A stretch of 8,395 bases of DNA from Acetatifactor sp. (GTDB lineage Bacteria; Bacillota; Clostridia; Lachnospirales; Lachnospiraceae). The translations under genes and the position numbers were made by a program. Every line of letters begins with the position of its first letter. Position 1 is the first letter of the stretch. Positions 1-6,426 of the stretch are shown here, in pieces. The stretch lies in NCBI GenBank assembly GCA_016303085.1, contig JAEDMI010000104.1:1-8395 (forward strand), written 5' to 3'. The notes under the pieces are model-generated. The model made no database searches. It was not told the DNA's origin and saw only the letters and a list, made by a program, of their open reading frames with translations.

Positions 1-465
1 CATAATATCTGTACCCAGCGAGAAATATCCACCGGGATTAAAGCGGCAACTCATTGTCTTTGGCAGATATCCCAAAGTCTTTTCCAGATAATCAATGTGC
101 GTAATGTCATCCAGATTGATGGTCGCACCGATTTGTGCCGCATAGGCAAATTCCTCCGCGGGAGTGTCATTGGATGAAAACATGATATCCTCTCCCTTTA
201 CGCCCATGGCATGACTAAGCATCAGCTCCGTCATGGAGGAGCAGTCGCAACCGCATCCGTAATCTCTCAAAATATCAATTAAAAACGGATTTGGCGTAGC
301 CTTCACCGCAAAAAACTCTTTGTAGCCGGGATTCCAGGAGAAGGCCTCTTTCAAAGCCTTGGCATTCTCACGGATTCCCTTCTCGTCATAAATATGAAAG
401 GGAGTAGGATACTTCTTTACAATTTCCTCCACCATTTCTTTTGTCACAAATGCTTTCTTTTCCAT
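1..465 (-). CDS. lysA: Diaminopimelate decarboxylase, N-terminal 155 residues (gene continues past left edge)
   Basis: LysA removes the carboxyl group from the D-centre of meso-diaminopimelate to give L-lysine; it is a cytoplasmic PLP enzyme of the alanine racemase-like fold III. I translated this stretch directly. It opens MEKKAFVTKEMVEEIV and shows the PLP-lysine motif FFAVKATPNP, with the lysine near residue 55. Further on come a cysteine-rich CGCDCSSMTEL stretch (residues ~72-82), SSNDTPAEE, and SCRFNPGGYF near the window edge. The reading frame is open to base 1, so the C-terminal half, including the substrate-binding and dimer-contact residues, is not visible. The ATG lies 25 bases after the ddh stop. 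The nearest Shine-Dalgarno-like run (AGAAAGG) is about 13 bases upstream, which is rather long. It is the third gene of a regulator-ddh-lysA unit, which supports lysine synthesis rather than a related carboxynorspermidine decarboxylase. Confidence 0.87.
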   Translation of the reverse strand, partial: MEKKAFVTKEMVEEIVKKYPTPFHIYDEKGIRENAKALKEAFSWNPGYKEFFAVKATPNPFLIDILRDYGCGCDCSSMTELMLSHAMGVKGEDIMFSSNDTPAEEFAYAAQIGATINLDDITHIDYLEKTLGYLPKTMSCRFNPGGYFSLGTDIM

Positions 466-490
466 TGTAATAACCGTACCTTTCTAAATA

Positions 491-1468
491 TCAGAGCAAC
501 TTACTGCGCATCTCCTCCGCCGTAAGAGGGCTGAGATAAGCAGGAGCTACATCAAACACCGTCTTACAACCTTTCATCCCCTCTTTGTTCATTCGGTAAG
601 CCGCCCTTGCGTATGCAGCTAGCACACATGCGGTAAACTCGGGATTTGAGTCCAGTTTCAGGCTGTATTCGATGACATGATTGTGCTCGCCGTTCATACC
701 GGTCTTTCCTGTTCTGAGCACAAAACCACCATGAGGAATGCCTGCATGGTCACGCTGCAGTTCCTCCTCCGTGATAAAGTGAACCGTGGTATCATAATCC
801 GCAAAATAGTTTGGCATGGTCTTAATTTCATTTTCAATCCACGCCTTGTCCGCGCCTTCCTCCGCTACCACAAAGCATTCTCTGGTATGCTTCTGTCTTG
901 TGGTCAGTTCAGGATTTTCGCAGTTTCGCACCGCCTCCAGAGCGGATTCCACAGGAATGGTATACTGTTTTGCATTCTTCACTCCGGGAATTCTGCGGAT
1001 GGCATCGGAATGTCCCTGGCTGACGCCCTTCCCCCAAAAAGTGTAGTCGCTTCCATCCCGCAGAATGGCATTGGCATACAGCCTGTTCAGTGAAAACATT
1101 CCGGGATCCCAGCCAACGGAAATCATGGCAATCTTGCCGCCTTCATTCGCAGCCCTGTCAACATTAGCAAAATGCTCAGGAATCTTTGCATGAGTGTCAA
1201 AGCTGTCAATGACATTGAAATACTTTGCATACTCCGCGGTCTGCTTGGGCAAATCCGTAGCGGAACCTCCGCACAATATCAGCACATCTATTTCGTCTTT
1301 CTTTTCAAGCAGCCTGTCTGCATGATACACAGGAACTCCGCTCAACACCTTTACCGTCTCCGGATCTCTTCTTGTGAACACCGCCACAAGTTCCATATCA
1401 TCATTCTGGCGGACTGCACATTCGATTCCCCTTCCAAGATTTCCATAACCCATAATTGCTACTTTCAT
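491..1468 (-). CDS. ddh: meso-Diaminopimelate D-dehydrogenase
   Basis: Ddh (EC 1.4.1.16) reductively aminates L-tetrahydrodipicolinate with NADPH and ammonia to give meso-diaminopimelate in one step. It bypasses the succinylase, acetylase and aminotransferase routes. The 325-residue length is normal for the family. The N-terminus is a Rossmann fold with GYGNLGRG at residues 7-14 and an FTRRD segment (31-35) whose arginines fit an NADP preference. Family substrate-site segments follow: SFDTH (89-93), GWDPGMFS (119-126), WGKGVSQGHSDA (145-156) and HAGIPHGGF (241-249). The start is backed by AAAGGA about 7 bases upstream. It sits 17 bases after the TrmB-like regulator and 25 bases before lysA, so the three are very likely one transcript. 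Its product is the LysA substrate and also a peptidoglycan precursor. Confidence 0.95.
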   Translation of the reverse strand: MKVAIMGYGNLGRGIECAVRQNDDMELVAVFTRRDPETVKVLSGVPVYHADRLLEKKDEIDVLILCGGSATDLPKQTAEYAKYFNVIDSFDTHAKIPEHFANVDRAANEGGKIAMISVGWDPGMFSLNRLYANAILRDGSDYTFWGKGVSQGHSDAIRRIPGVKNAKQYTIPVESALEAVRNCENPELTTRQKHTRECFVVAEEGADKAWIENEIKTMPNYFADYDTTVHFITEEELQRDHAGIPHGGFVLRTGKTGMNGEHNHVIEYSLKLDSNPEFTACVLAAYARAAYRMNKEGMKGCKTVFDVAPAYLSPLTAEEMRSKLL

Positions 1469-1485
1469 TTCGTTTTCCTTTCTTC

Positions 1486-2232
1486 TTACATTGTTCCCTT
1501 AATTTTAATGAGCTCTATTTCATTTCTCATAGCATCCTTAAATACATTTACAAAATTCTTCTGAGCGCTGTACAGACATGTGTCATTGCCTGTACCTTCC
1601 ACCTCGCCCGTCAGTACATACTCGGAATCAATAATCAGCCGCACCTGTTTCTTTCTGTCTTCCCCGTCCATATTTGCAGGAATCTCGTAAAAAATAATAC
1701 CCTTTCTCAACTGCTCCTGTCCCGCAAAAACAGCAGACGCATCCTCACAAATCAAAACCACCTTGCTTCCGCGGCTTACCAACTCCGAAAGTTCCTCCTT
1801 CCATTTTTCCAGAAAAACAACTGCTGCGGAAAAATAAATCCTCTTTTCCGCTCCTAAAAGCATATGGTGAATCTTGTCACAGATGTGTCCATAGCCCTCC
1901 ACAGTAATATAGCCCTCCGAGGGAACTACAGGTTTCGGCACGTTTTCTACAAGAAACTTTTCCGTCTCCTTCAGAAAACGAAGCCGATTATCACAAAATT
2001 CTTGAATTTCCACCGCTGTATAGCGGGTTGATGCTCCCTCCAGCACATATGCTGCTCCGTGCTCCACCAGAGAGGCCAGTCCATTGTATACATTGGAGCG
2101 GGAAATTCCTGTCAGTTTCGCCACCTCATAGCCTGTAAGTTCCCTGTTCTTCAAAAGGCAAAGATATATAACCGCCTCCTGTCGTCCCAGACCGAACAGC
2201 AAAAATTTTTCAATGAGTGATGCTTCTTCCAT
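1486..2232 (-). CDS. TrmB-family transcriptional regulator (candidate regulator of ddh-lysA)
   Basis: This is a 248-residue DNA-binding protein. Residues ~8-75 form a winged helix-turn-helix typical of TrmB proteins (FGLGRQEAVIYLCLL; then GISRSNVYNGLASLVEHG as the recognition-helix region). Residues ~105-245 resemble the TrmB C-terminal effector-binding domain (KRIYFSAAVVF, VSRGSKVVLICED, RLIIDSEYVLTGEVEG). Known TrmB proteins mostly sense sugars, but most bacterial members are uncharacterised. I chose the ATG at 2230-2232 because AGGAGG lies 4 bases upstream. An upstream in-frame ATG at 2311-2313 falls inside the terminator hairpin of the preceding operon and ahead of the -35 box, so it cannot be used from this promoter. 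The gene is first in an operon with ddh and lysA, which suggests control of diaminopimelate/lysine supply. That role, and autoregulation, are inferred. The symbol is left blank because trmB also names a tRNA methyltransferase. Confidence 0.88.
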   Translation of the reverse strand: MEEASLIEKFLLFGLGRQEAVIYLCLLKNRELTGYEVAKLTGISRSNVYNGLASLVEHGAAYVLEGASTRYTAVEIQEFCDNRLRFLKETEKFLVENVPKPVVPSEGYITVEGYGHICDKIHHMLLGAEKRIYFSAAVVFLEKWKEELSELVSRGSKVVLICEDASAVFAGQEQLRKGIIFYEIPANMDGEDRKKQVRLIIDSEYVLTGEVEGTGNDTCLYSAQKNFVNVFKDAMRNEIELIKIKGTM

Positions 2233-2246
2233 TGCTCCTCCTGTAG

Positions 2247-2267
2247 TAGTACTTTCTAGGAATACTA
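2247..2267. promoter_or_regulatory. Candidate operator: 21-bp inverted repeat TAGTA-N11-TACTA
   Basis: A perfect 5-bp inverted repeat, TAGTA and TACTA separated by 11 bases, overlaps the -10 box of the regulator-ddh-lysA promoter and its expected start site. Arm centres are 16 bases apart, about 1.5 helical turns. The best-known archaeal TrmB site also uses TACT/AGTA half-sites, as I recall. Position and symmetry suggest autorepression, but only one copy is seen in the window and short repeats arise by chance. Confidence 0.4.
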
Positions 2268-2292
2268 TAGATTGATGTGCGCTATTTGTCAA
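2264..2292 (-). promoter_or_regulatory. Promoter of the regulator-ddh-lysA operon
   Basis: On the minus strand, TTGACA (2292-2287) and TATAGT (2269-2264) are separated by exactly 17 bases: a near-consensus housekeeping sigma promoter. Expected transcription start is near 2257, giving a leader of about 25 bases that holds the AGGAGG site. It lies between the terminator of the ung operon and the regulator ATG, exactly where a promoter is needed. Confidence 0.85.
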
Positions 2293-2301
2293 CAAAAATA
2301 T

Positions 2302-2361
2302 AAAAAAACACATAAGCTGTCCTTTGCGAGTAAACTCTCAAGGCTAACTTATGCGTTTTTT
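2302..2361 (-). terminator. Intrinsic terminator after ung
   Basis: On the minus strand a run of A is followed by CGCATAAG, which pairs with CUUAUGUG (one G-U pair), followed by seven U. An inner helix (CCTTGAGAG with CTCGCAAAGG, one bulge) extends the hairpin. On the plus strand the G-U pair becomes an A-C mismatch, so the better fit is to minus-strand transcripts, although both arms carry A/T runs. It starts 16 bases after the ung stop and separates the two operons. Confidence 0.85.
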
Positions 2362-2377
2362 CCATATGTCTGAATTA

Positions 2378-3052
2378 TTATACATTTTCAATCTGCCAGT
2401 CAATAGGAGAGACACCATGCTCCTCCAGGAACTTGTTTGTCCGGCTGAAGGGTTTGCTGCCGAAGAAACCGTTGTATGCTGACAGCGGACTGGGGTGAGG
2501 TGCTTTCAGAATCAGATGGTTGGGGTTATTCAACATTCTCTCCTTCATCTGCGCCGGTCTGCCCCAAAGAATAAACACGATGGGTCTGTCCTGCTTGTTC
2601 AATGCGCTGATTGCCGCATCCGTAAACTCCTCCCAACCTTTTCCGCGGTGAGAATTTGCCATGTGTGCCCGAACCGTCAGCACTGTATTGAGCATCAGTA
2701 CCCCCTGCTTCGCCCACTTTACCAGATATCCGTTATTGGGGATATAGCATCCCAAATCGTCATGCAGCTCCTTGTAAATATTCACCAGAGAAGGAGGGAT
2801 ATCCACATCCGGTTTTACAGAAAAGCAGAGCCCGTGAGCCTGCCCTATGTTGTGATACGGGTCCTGTCCGATAATAACCACCTTCACCTCACTCAGGGGG
2901 GTCAGATGAAAGGCGTTAAAAATGTCGTCAGCAGGAGGAAACACTTGAGTTGTGTTATATTCATTTAAAACGAAATTGTACAATTCTTTATAATATGGCT
3001 TGTGAAATTCCTGTCCGAGCTCCGTCAGCCAGTCGTTATCTATCATGCTCAT
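2378..3052 (-). CDS. ung: Uracil-DNA glycosylase, family 1
   Basis: Ung excises uracil from DNA, after cytosine deamination or dUTP misincorporation, and so starts base-excision repair. The 224-residue length is typical. The water-activating motif GQDPYH is at residues 62-67 with catalytic Asp64. The minor-groove loop PPSL is at 86-89, and the HPSPLS leucine-loop motif is at 186-191 with catalytic His186. LMLNTVLTV (119-127) and IVFILWG (158-164) match the conserved core strands. The start is supported by AGAAAGGG about 8 bases upstream; a second ATG two codons later is possible but less well spaced. The gene lies 44 bases after hisF with no promoter seen in the gap, and a strong terminator follows. 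It is therefore probably the last gene of the operon. There is no obvious biochemical link to histidine synthesis. Confidence 0.97.
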   Translation of the reverse strand: MSMIDNDWLTELGQEFHKPYYKELYNFVLNEYNTTQVFPPADDIFNAFHLTPLSEVKVVIIGQDPYHNIGQAHGLCFSVKPDVDIPPSLVNIYKELHDDLGCYIPNNGYLVKWAKQGVLMLNTVLTVRAHMANSHRGKGWEEFTDAAISALNKQDRPIVFILWGRPAQMKERMLNNPNHLILKAPHPSPLSAYNGFFGSKPFSRTNKFLEEHGVSPIDWQIENV

Positions 3053-3096
3053 AAAATATACCCTTTCTTACCGCTCTCCTGCTCCGCAAGACATTT

Positions 3097-3858
3097 TTAC
3101 AGGCGTATACTTACGCCTTTCTTCCGCAGATATTCCTTCACTTGTCTGATTTCCAATTCCTTGTAATGGAACAGCGATGCAGCCAGCACTGCTTCTGCTT
3201 TTGCATCCGCCAACGCCTCATAAAAATGTTCCGGTTTTCCTGCGCCGCCGGAAGCAATCACCGGAATACTGACAGACTCTGCCACTGCCTTTGTCAGTTC
3301 CAAATCATATCCTGCTTTGGTTCCGTCTGCATCCATACTGGTCAGCAGGATTTCTCCGGCCCCCAGTTTCTCAGCTTTGACTGCCCATTCTACTGCGTCC
3401 AGTCCCATATCCACACGGCCACCGTTCTTGTAAACACTCCAGCCGCTTCCGTTCTCCCGTCGCTTTGCGTCAATTGCCACAACCACACACTGGCTGCCGA
3501 ACTTGTCTGCACCATCTGAGATCAGCCTCGGATTCATGATTGCAGCGGAATTGATGGCTATTTTATCGGCACCCTCGCGCAAAATGGCTTTAAAATCCTC
3601 CACGGTACGAATTCCGCCACCCACGGTGAACGGGATAAATACCTTACTTGCCACCTGACGCACCCACTCCAGCTGGGTTGCTCGGCTGTCCGCTGAGGCA
3701 TTGATATCCAGAAAGACCACTTCGTCCGCGCCTTCTCTGTCATAAGCAGCAGCCACCTCCGCAGGGTCACCCGCATCCTTTAAATTCAGGAACTTAACTC
3801 CCTTTACCACTCTCCCGTCTTTCACGTCCAGACATGGAATTACTCTCTTAGTATGCAT
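3097..3858 (-). CDS. hisF: Imidazole glycerol phosphate synthase, cyclase subunit HisF
   Basis: HisF uses ammonia delivered by HisH to turn PRFAR into imidazole glycerol phosphate and AICAR, the branch point between histidine and purine metabolism. It is a 253-residue (beta/alpha)8 barrel of normal length. The N-terminus has CLDVKDGRVVKG with catalytic Asp11. The second catalytic aspartate is Asp130 in VVVAIDAKR. Phosphate-binding segments are TVGGGIRT (78-85) and ASGGAG (202-207), and LLTSMDADGTKAGYD (171-185) is the usual active-site loop. The DADGTKAG variant replaces the commoner DRDGTK form but keeps the aspartates. AAAGGAG lies 7 bases before the ATG, inside the end of hisH, and the two genes are 4 bases apart. 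No other his gene is present here, so the pair is detached from any his operon in this window. Confidence 0.97.
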   Translation of the reverse strand: MHTKRVIPCLDVKDGRVVKGVKFLNLKDAGDPAEVAAAYDREGADEVVFLDINASADSRATQLEWVRQVASKVFIPFTVGGGIRTVEDFKAILREGADKIAINSAAIMNPRLISDGADKFGSQCVVVAIDAKRRENGSGWSVYKNGGRVDMGLDAVEWAVKAEKLGAGEILLTSMDADGTKAGYDLELTKAVAESVSIPVIASGGAGKPEHFYEALADAKAEAVLAASLFHYKELEIRQVKEYLRKKGVSIRL

Positions 3859-3862
3859 CCCC

Positions 3863-4477
3863 TCACTCCTTTGTCACCCTGATAAAATTTCGCAGTATCT
3901 GCATGCCAACATCGGAACTTTTCTCCGGGTGGAATTGACAGGCAAATACATTCCCTTTCTCCACAGAAGCATGGATATGCGCTCCGTATTCCGTTGTGGC
4001 GGTGACAATATTTTCATCCGACGCCTGTAGATAATAGGAATGTACAAAATACACATACGCCCCTTGGTTAATTCCCTGAAACAACTTTCCTCGGTTTGGA
4101 AAACTCAGATCGTTCCAACCGATATGAGGTACCTTCAATCCGTCTTCCGCCGGAATTCTTACAATTTTTCCGTCAAGAATATGAAGTCCTTCCACACCCG
4201 GGCTCTCTTCACTGCCCTCAAATAACAGCTGCAGACCCAGACAGATTCCCAGAAAGGGAATTCCTCTGCCCACGCATTTCTTTATGACTTCAACCAGCCC
4301 GTAAGAATGCAACTTTTCCATGGCATCTCCGAAAGCTCCCACTCCCGGCAATATTACCCCGTCTGCACCTAAGATAATCTCAGCATCCCTGGTGATGACT
4401 ACTTCCTCCCCCAGAAAAAGCAATGCCTTCTCTACACTTTTCATATTTCCTGCGTCATAATCAATGATAGCAATCAT
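3863..4477 (-). CDS. hisH: Imidazole glycerol phosphate synthase, glutaminase subunit HisH
   Basis: HisH is the class I glutamine amidotransferase subunit that supplies ammonia to HisF. The 204-residue length is standard. The catalytic triad is complete: Cys79 in the nucleophile elbow GICLGLQLLF, and His183 and Glu185 in CQFHPEKSS. The oxyanion-strand motif PGVGAFGDAM (44-53) and the interface/channel segment KVPHIGWN (115-122) are conserved, so the subunit looks active. The ATG overlaps the stop of the upstream 626-residue gene in an ATGA arrangement, and GGAGAGG sits about 8 bases upstream within that gene. Translation is therefore probably coupled to the unknown membrane protein. The stop is 4 bases before hisF. 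Confidence 0.97.
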   Translation of the reverse strand: MIAIIDYDAGNMKSVEKALLFLGEEVVITRDAEIILGADGVILPGVGAFGDAMEKLHSYGLVEVIKKCVGRGIPFLGICLGLQLLFEGSEESPGVEGLHILDGKIVRIPAEDGLKVPHIGWNDLSFPNRGKLFQGINQGAYVYFVHSYYLQASDENIVTATTEYGAHIHASVEKGNVFACQFHPEKSSDVGMQILRNFIRVTKE

Positions 4478-6354
4478 TCTTCAGCCTCTCCGTCCTTCCG
4501 GTTGTCAATAAAGGTATCTTTTCCCAACTCGTTCTCCTCCGGTAGGATATCCTGCATTGATTCCTCCGATTCCTCTGGTTCCTGCGATTCTTCCGGCAAA
4601 GCAGGCAACTCCGCCTCGTTCCAGGAATCAAGGGACTTTCCCTCTGCGATGGCGGTCACCATTTTCGTATACTCCACGTCATCCGGCTCCTCCGCAATTT
4701 CTATTGCCTCACTCTCTGTCAGTCCATACTTGTCTGCCAGAATATTCAAAACTACAGCATAGCCTGCCGCCACTTCACTTCCCGCATTCCATTGATTTGC
4801 ATACTCATACAAATCCGGATAAGAAGCAACGGTCTGAATCAGGCTGTCCAATGCTTCTGTCTCTGAACCTTCTTCCGCAAACATTTCATACTCACGAATC
4901 CAAAGTCTAATGTATAAAATACTTTCCGACTTGCCAAACATGATACTCTCGGTTTCATCCAATTCCTTGCCGAACAGATTCTGATAACAAGTCTGGTAAT
5001 CACCTTCGTAAAATGCCGTTCTGGCTTCCTTCCTGTCAGAAAAATCCGCAGCTGAGTTGACAAACACAAATAACAGTACTCCAACGGATATCCCGATTAA
5101 GATTACCGGTATTACTTTTTTTAATGAAAGTTTCTTCTCAGGGAAGAGCGGAACCTCCTTCGGAGGTTTTTCCTTTTTAGGTTTCGGTGCTTTCTTGGGC
5201 TTCGGCTCCTTCTCGGGCTTTTCCTTCTTCTCTTTTGCCTTTTTTCCCTTTTTGCCTTTTCCTTCCTCCGCCTCGTCGTCCATCTCGTTTAAGATATCGC
5301 GGTTCTCCCGGGAAAGCTTGATATCCTCATTCTCCTCTTCCTCGTCCTCTTCAGTCAGGAAGTCAAGAATTTTAGAAAAAAAGCCCTTTTTCTCCTTTGG
5401 TGCCGCATCAAAAGTAAGCTCCTCATCATGATTCGGTATGAGTGCATCCGCCTCTTCAGCATCCAATGCAACAAAATCGGGGAAATCAGAATCCTCCCCT
5501 TCTTCCGAGAGTGAGCCCTCCGCGTCTTCCTCGCCGAACAGGCTTCCAAGGTCAATTCCAAGATTGTCTTCCGCTTCCTCCGGTTCATTTTCTTCGGAAG
5601 CAGGTTCATCAATCTCCTCTGCAAATACATCCACCGGTTCCTCAACAAAAGCTTCCGGCGGCAGTTCCTCTGCATCATTGCTGTCTGCGGTTGCTTTGTC
5701 CGCATCAGCTACAATGGAATCCAGCACAGACGTATCAAACAGATTTTCGGTTGACTTTGTCATCTTTTCATCCGACTTCGCTTCTCTGGCTGCAGCCTTT
5801 GCTTCTCTGGCTTGTTTTTTTGCTTCTCTGACTGCCTCCTTTTCAGCTTTCTTCTTTGCCCTTTTTTCTGCCGCCTGCATCTTTTTTTCCTCACGCTTGG
5901 CTCGGGCAAGTTTCTTTTTTTCCAGTGCTGCCTTCCTTTTATCTTCAGCTGCGGAAATCCCCTCGTCCTCCGATTCACCCAGAATTTTTGCCTCTGGGTT
6001 CTCCTCTTCCGCGGGTTCACGAAGCAAATCCTCTATGGAATCATCCACTGCCTCATTCCGGTCAGATTTCTCAAGTAACTCCTGTATCTCCTGAAGGTCT
6101 GAATCATTGCTTTCCTCCAACATTTTCAGCACATCCTCATCCGGCAAATCCATATCCGATACGCCAAACAGAGTATCCTCTTCCGGCTGTGCTCCTGCCG
6201 ATAAAAGCTGTTCTATTTCCTCCTCAGTCATATTGCTGACAGAATCCAAATCTACAGAGTTACCCTGTTCAGGTACGGAATCCTCTTCCTGCTTCTCTTC
6301 TTTTGCTGTCATATCCTTTAACAGATTGTCCAGATAATCTTCTTGTGAAGGCAT
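4474..6354 (-). CDS. Unknown acidic single-pass membrane protein (626 aa) with repeated xIxxLL motifs
   Basis: I do not recognise a named family. Residues 1-120 are strongly acidic and hold five short motifs: YLDNLL (7-12), EIEQLL (46-51), VLKML (75-79), EIQELL (89-94) and IEDLL (107-111). Residues ~138-200 are a Lys/Arg/Glu/Ala helix, probably a stable single helix or coiled coil. It includes three 7-residue REAK repeats. Residues ~203-360 are Asp/Glu-rich and disordered. Residues ~365-413 are Lys/Pro-rich and very basic. A single membrane helix follows (~414-433, VIPVILIGISVGVLLFVFV); the positive residues before it place the N-terminus in the cytoplasm. The outer ~190 residues look helical, with a TPR-like ARTAFYEGDYQTCYQNLF segment (445-461), and end in an acidic tail. 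No signal peptide is seen. GAGGAG lies 5 bases before the ATG. The stop overlaps hisH. Confidence 0.9.
   Translation of the reverse strand: MPSQEDYLDNLLKDMTAKEEKQEEDSVPEQGNSVDLDSVSNMTEEEIEQLLSAGAQPEEDTLFGVSDMDLPDEDVLKMLEESNDSDLQEIQELLEKSDRNEAVDDSIEDLLREPAEEENPEAKILGESEDEGISAAEDKRKAALEKKKLARAKREEKKMQAAEKRAKKKAEKEAVREAKKQAREAKAAAREAKSDEKMTKSTENLFDTSVLDSIVADADKATADSNDAEELPPEAFVEEPVDVFAEEIDEPASEENEPEEAEDNLGIDLGSLFGEEDAEGSLSEEGEDSDFPDFVALDAEEADALIPNHDEELTFDAAPKEKKGFFSKILDFLTEEDEEEENEDIKLSRENRDILNEMDDEAEEGKGKKGKKAKEKKEKPEKEPKPKKAPKPKKEKPPKEVPLFPEKKLSLKKVIPVILIGISVGVLLFVFVNSAADFSDRKEARTAFYEGDYQTCYQNLFGKELDETESIMFGKSESILYIRLWIREYEMFAEEGSETEALDSLIQTVASYPDLYEYANQWNAGSEVAAGYAVVLNILADKYGLTESEAIEIAEEPDDVEYTKMVTAIAEGKSLDSWNEAELPALPEESQEPEESEESMQDILPEENELGKDTFIDNRKDGEAEE
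5056..5115 (-). other. Predicted transmembrane segment of the 626-aa protein
   Basis: Residues ~414-433 are about 20 uninterrupted hydrophobic residues, preceded by a long Lys-rich stretch (FPEKKLSLKK just before it) and followed by acidic residues. By the positive-inside rule this gives a cytoplasmic N-terminus of about 410 residues and an outside C-terminus of about 190. Confidence 0.85.
5770..5832 (-). repeat. Three tandem 21-bp units coding VREAKKQ / AREAKAA / AREAKSD
   Basis: Three in-frame 21-base units, visible on the plus strand as repeated GCTTCTCTG, encode 7-residue repeats at residues 175-195. They extend the charged helix by two turns each. Nucleotide similarity between units suggests slippage or unequal recombination, so copy number may vary between strains. 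Confidence 0.75.
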
Positions 6355-6397
6355 AACGTCTCCTCGGCTTTCCTTTTGTAGTATGCTGTGCTACTTT

Positions 6398-6426
6398 AGT
6401 TTAACATAGTGTCTTCAACCATTCAA
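6398..6426 (-). promoter_or_regulatory. Possible promoter for the 626-aa protein-hisH-hisF-ung operon
   Basis: On the minus strand TTGAAT (6426-6421) and TAAACT (6403-6398) are 17 bases apart, with TG one base before the -10 (extended -10 form). It overlaps the last codons of the sirtuin-like gene. Expected start is near 6391, about 37 bases before the ATG at 6354. Each hexamer matches consensus at only four of six positions, so read-through from the upstream gene is an equal possibility. Confidence 0.4.

Noticed and set aside
677..1564. Several plus-strand open frames opposite ddh and the regulator
   Set aside because: They overlap well-supported minus-strand genes, show no protein-family features and lack convincing ribosome sites.
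2233..2313. Upstream extension of the TrmB-like regulator starting MCFFIFLLTN
   Set aside because: The ATG lies in the ung terminator hairpin and upstream of the operon promoter, while the internal ATG at 2232 has a near-perfect AGGAGG.
3053..3096. Promoter between hisF and ung
   Set aside because: The 44-base gap holds the ung ribosome site but no paired -35/-10 hexamers, so ung is taken as part of the operon.
5438..6094. 218-residue open frame on the plus strand, rich in Ser/Ala/Phe
   Set aside because: It is opposite the Glu/Asp/Lys-rich gene; GAA, GAG and GAT codons read as Ser, Phe and Leu codons on the other strand, and few stops arise. No ribosome site or family resemblance is seen.
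6380..6395. AGTA-N8-TACT in the leader of the 626-residue gene as a second TrmB site
   Set aside because: Arm spacing differs by three bases from the site at 2247-2267 and the arms are only 4 bp; chance occurrence is likely.
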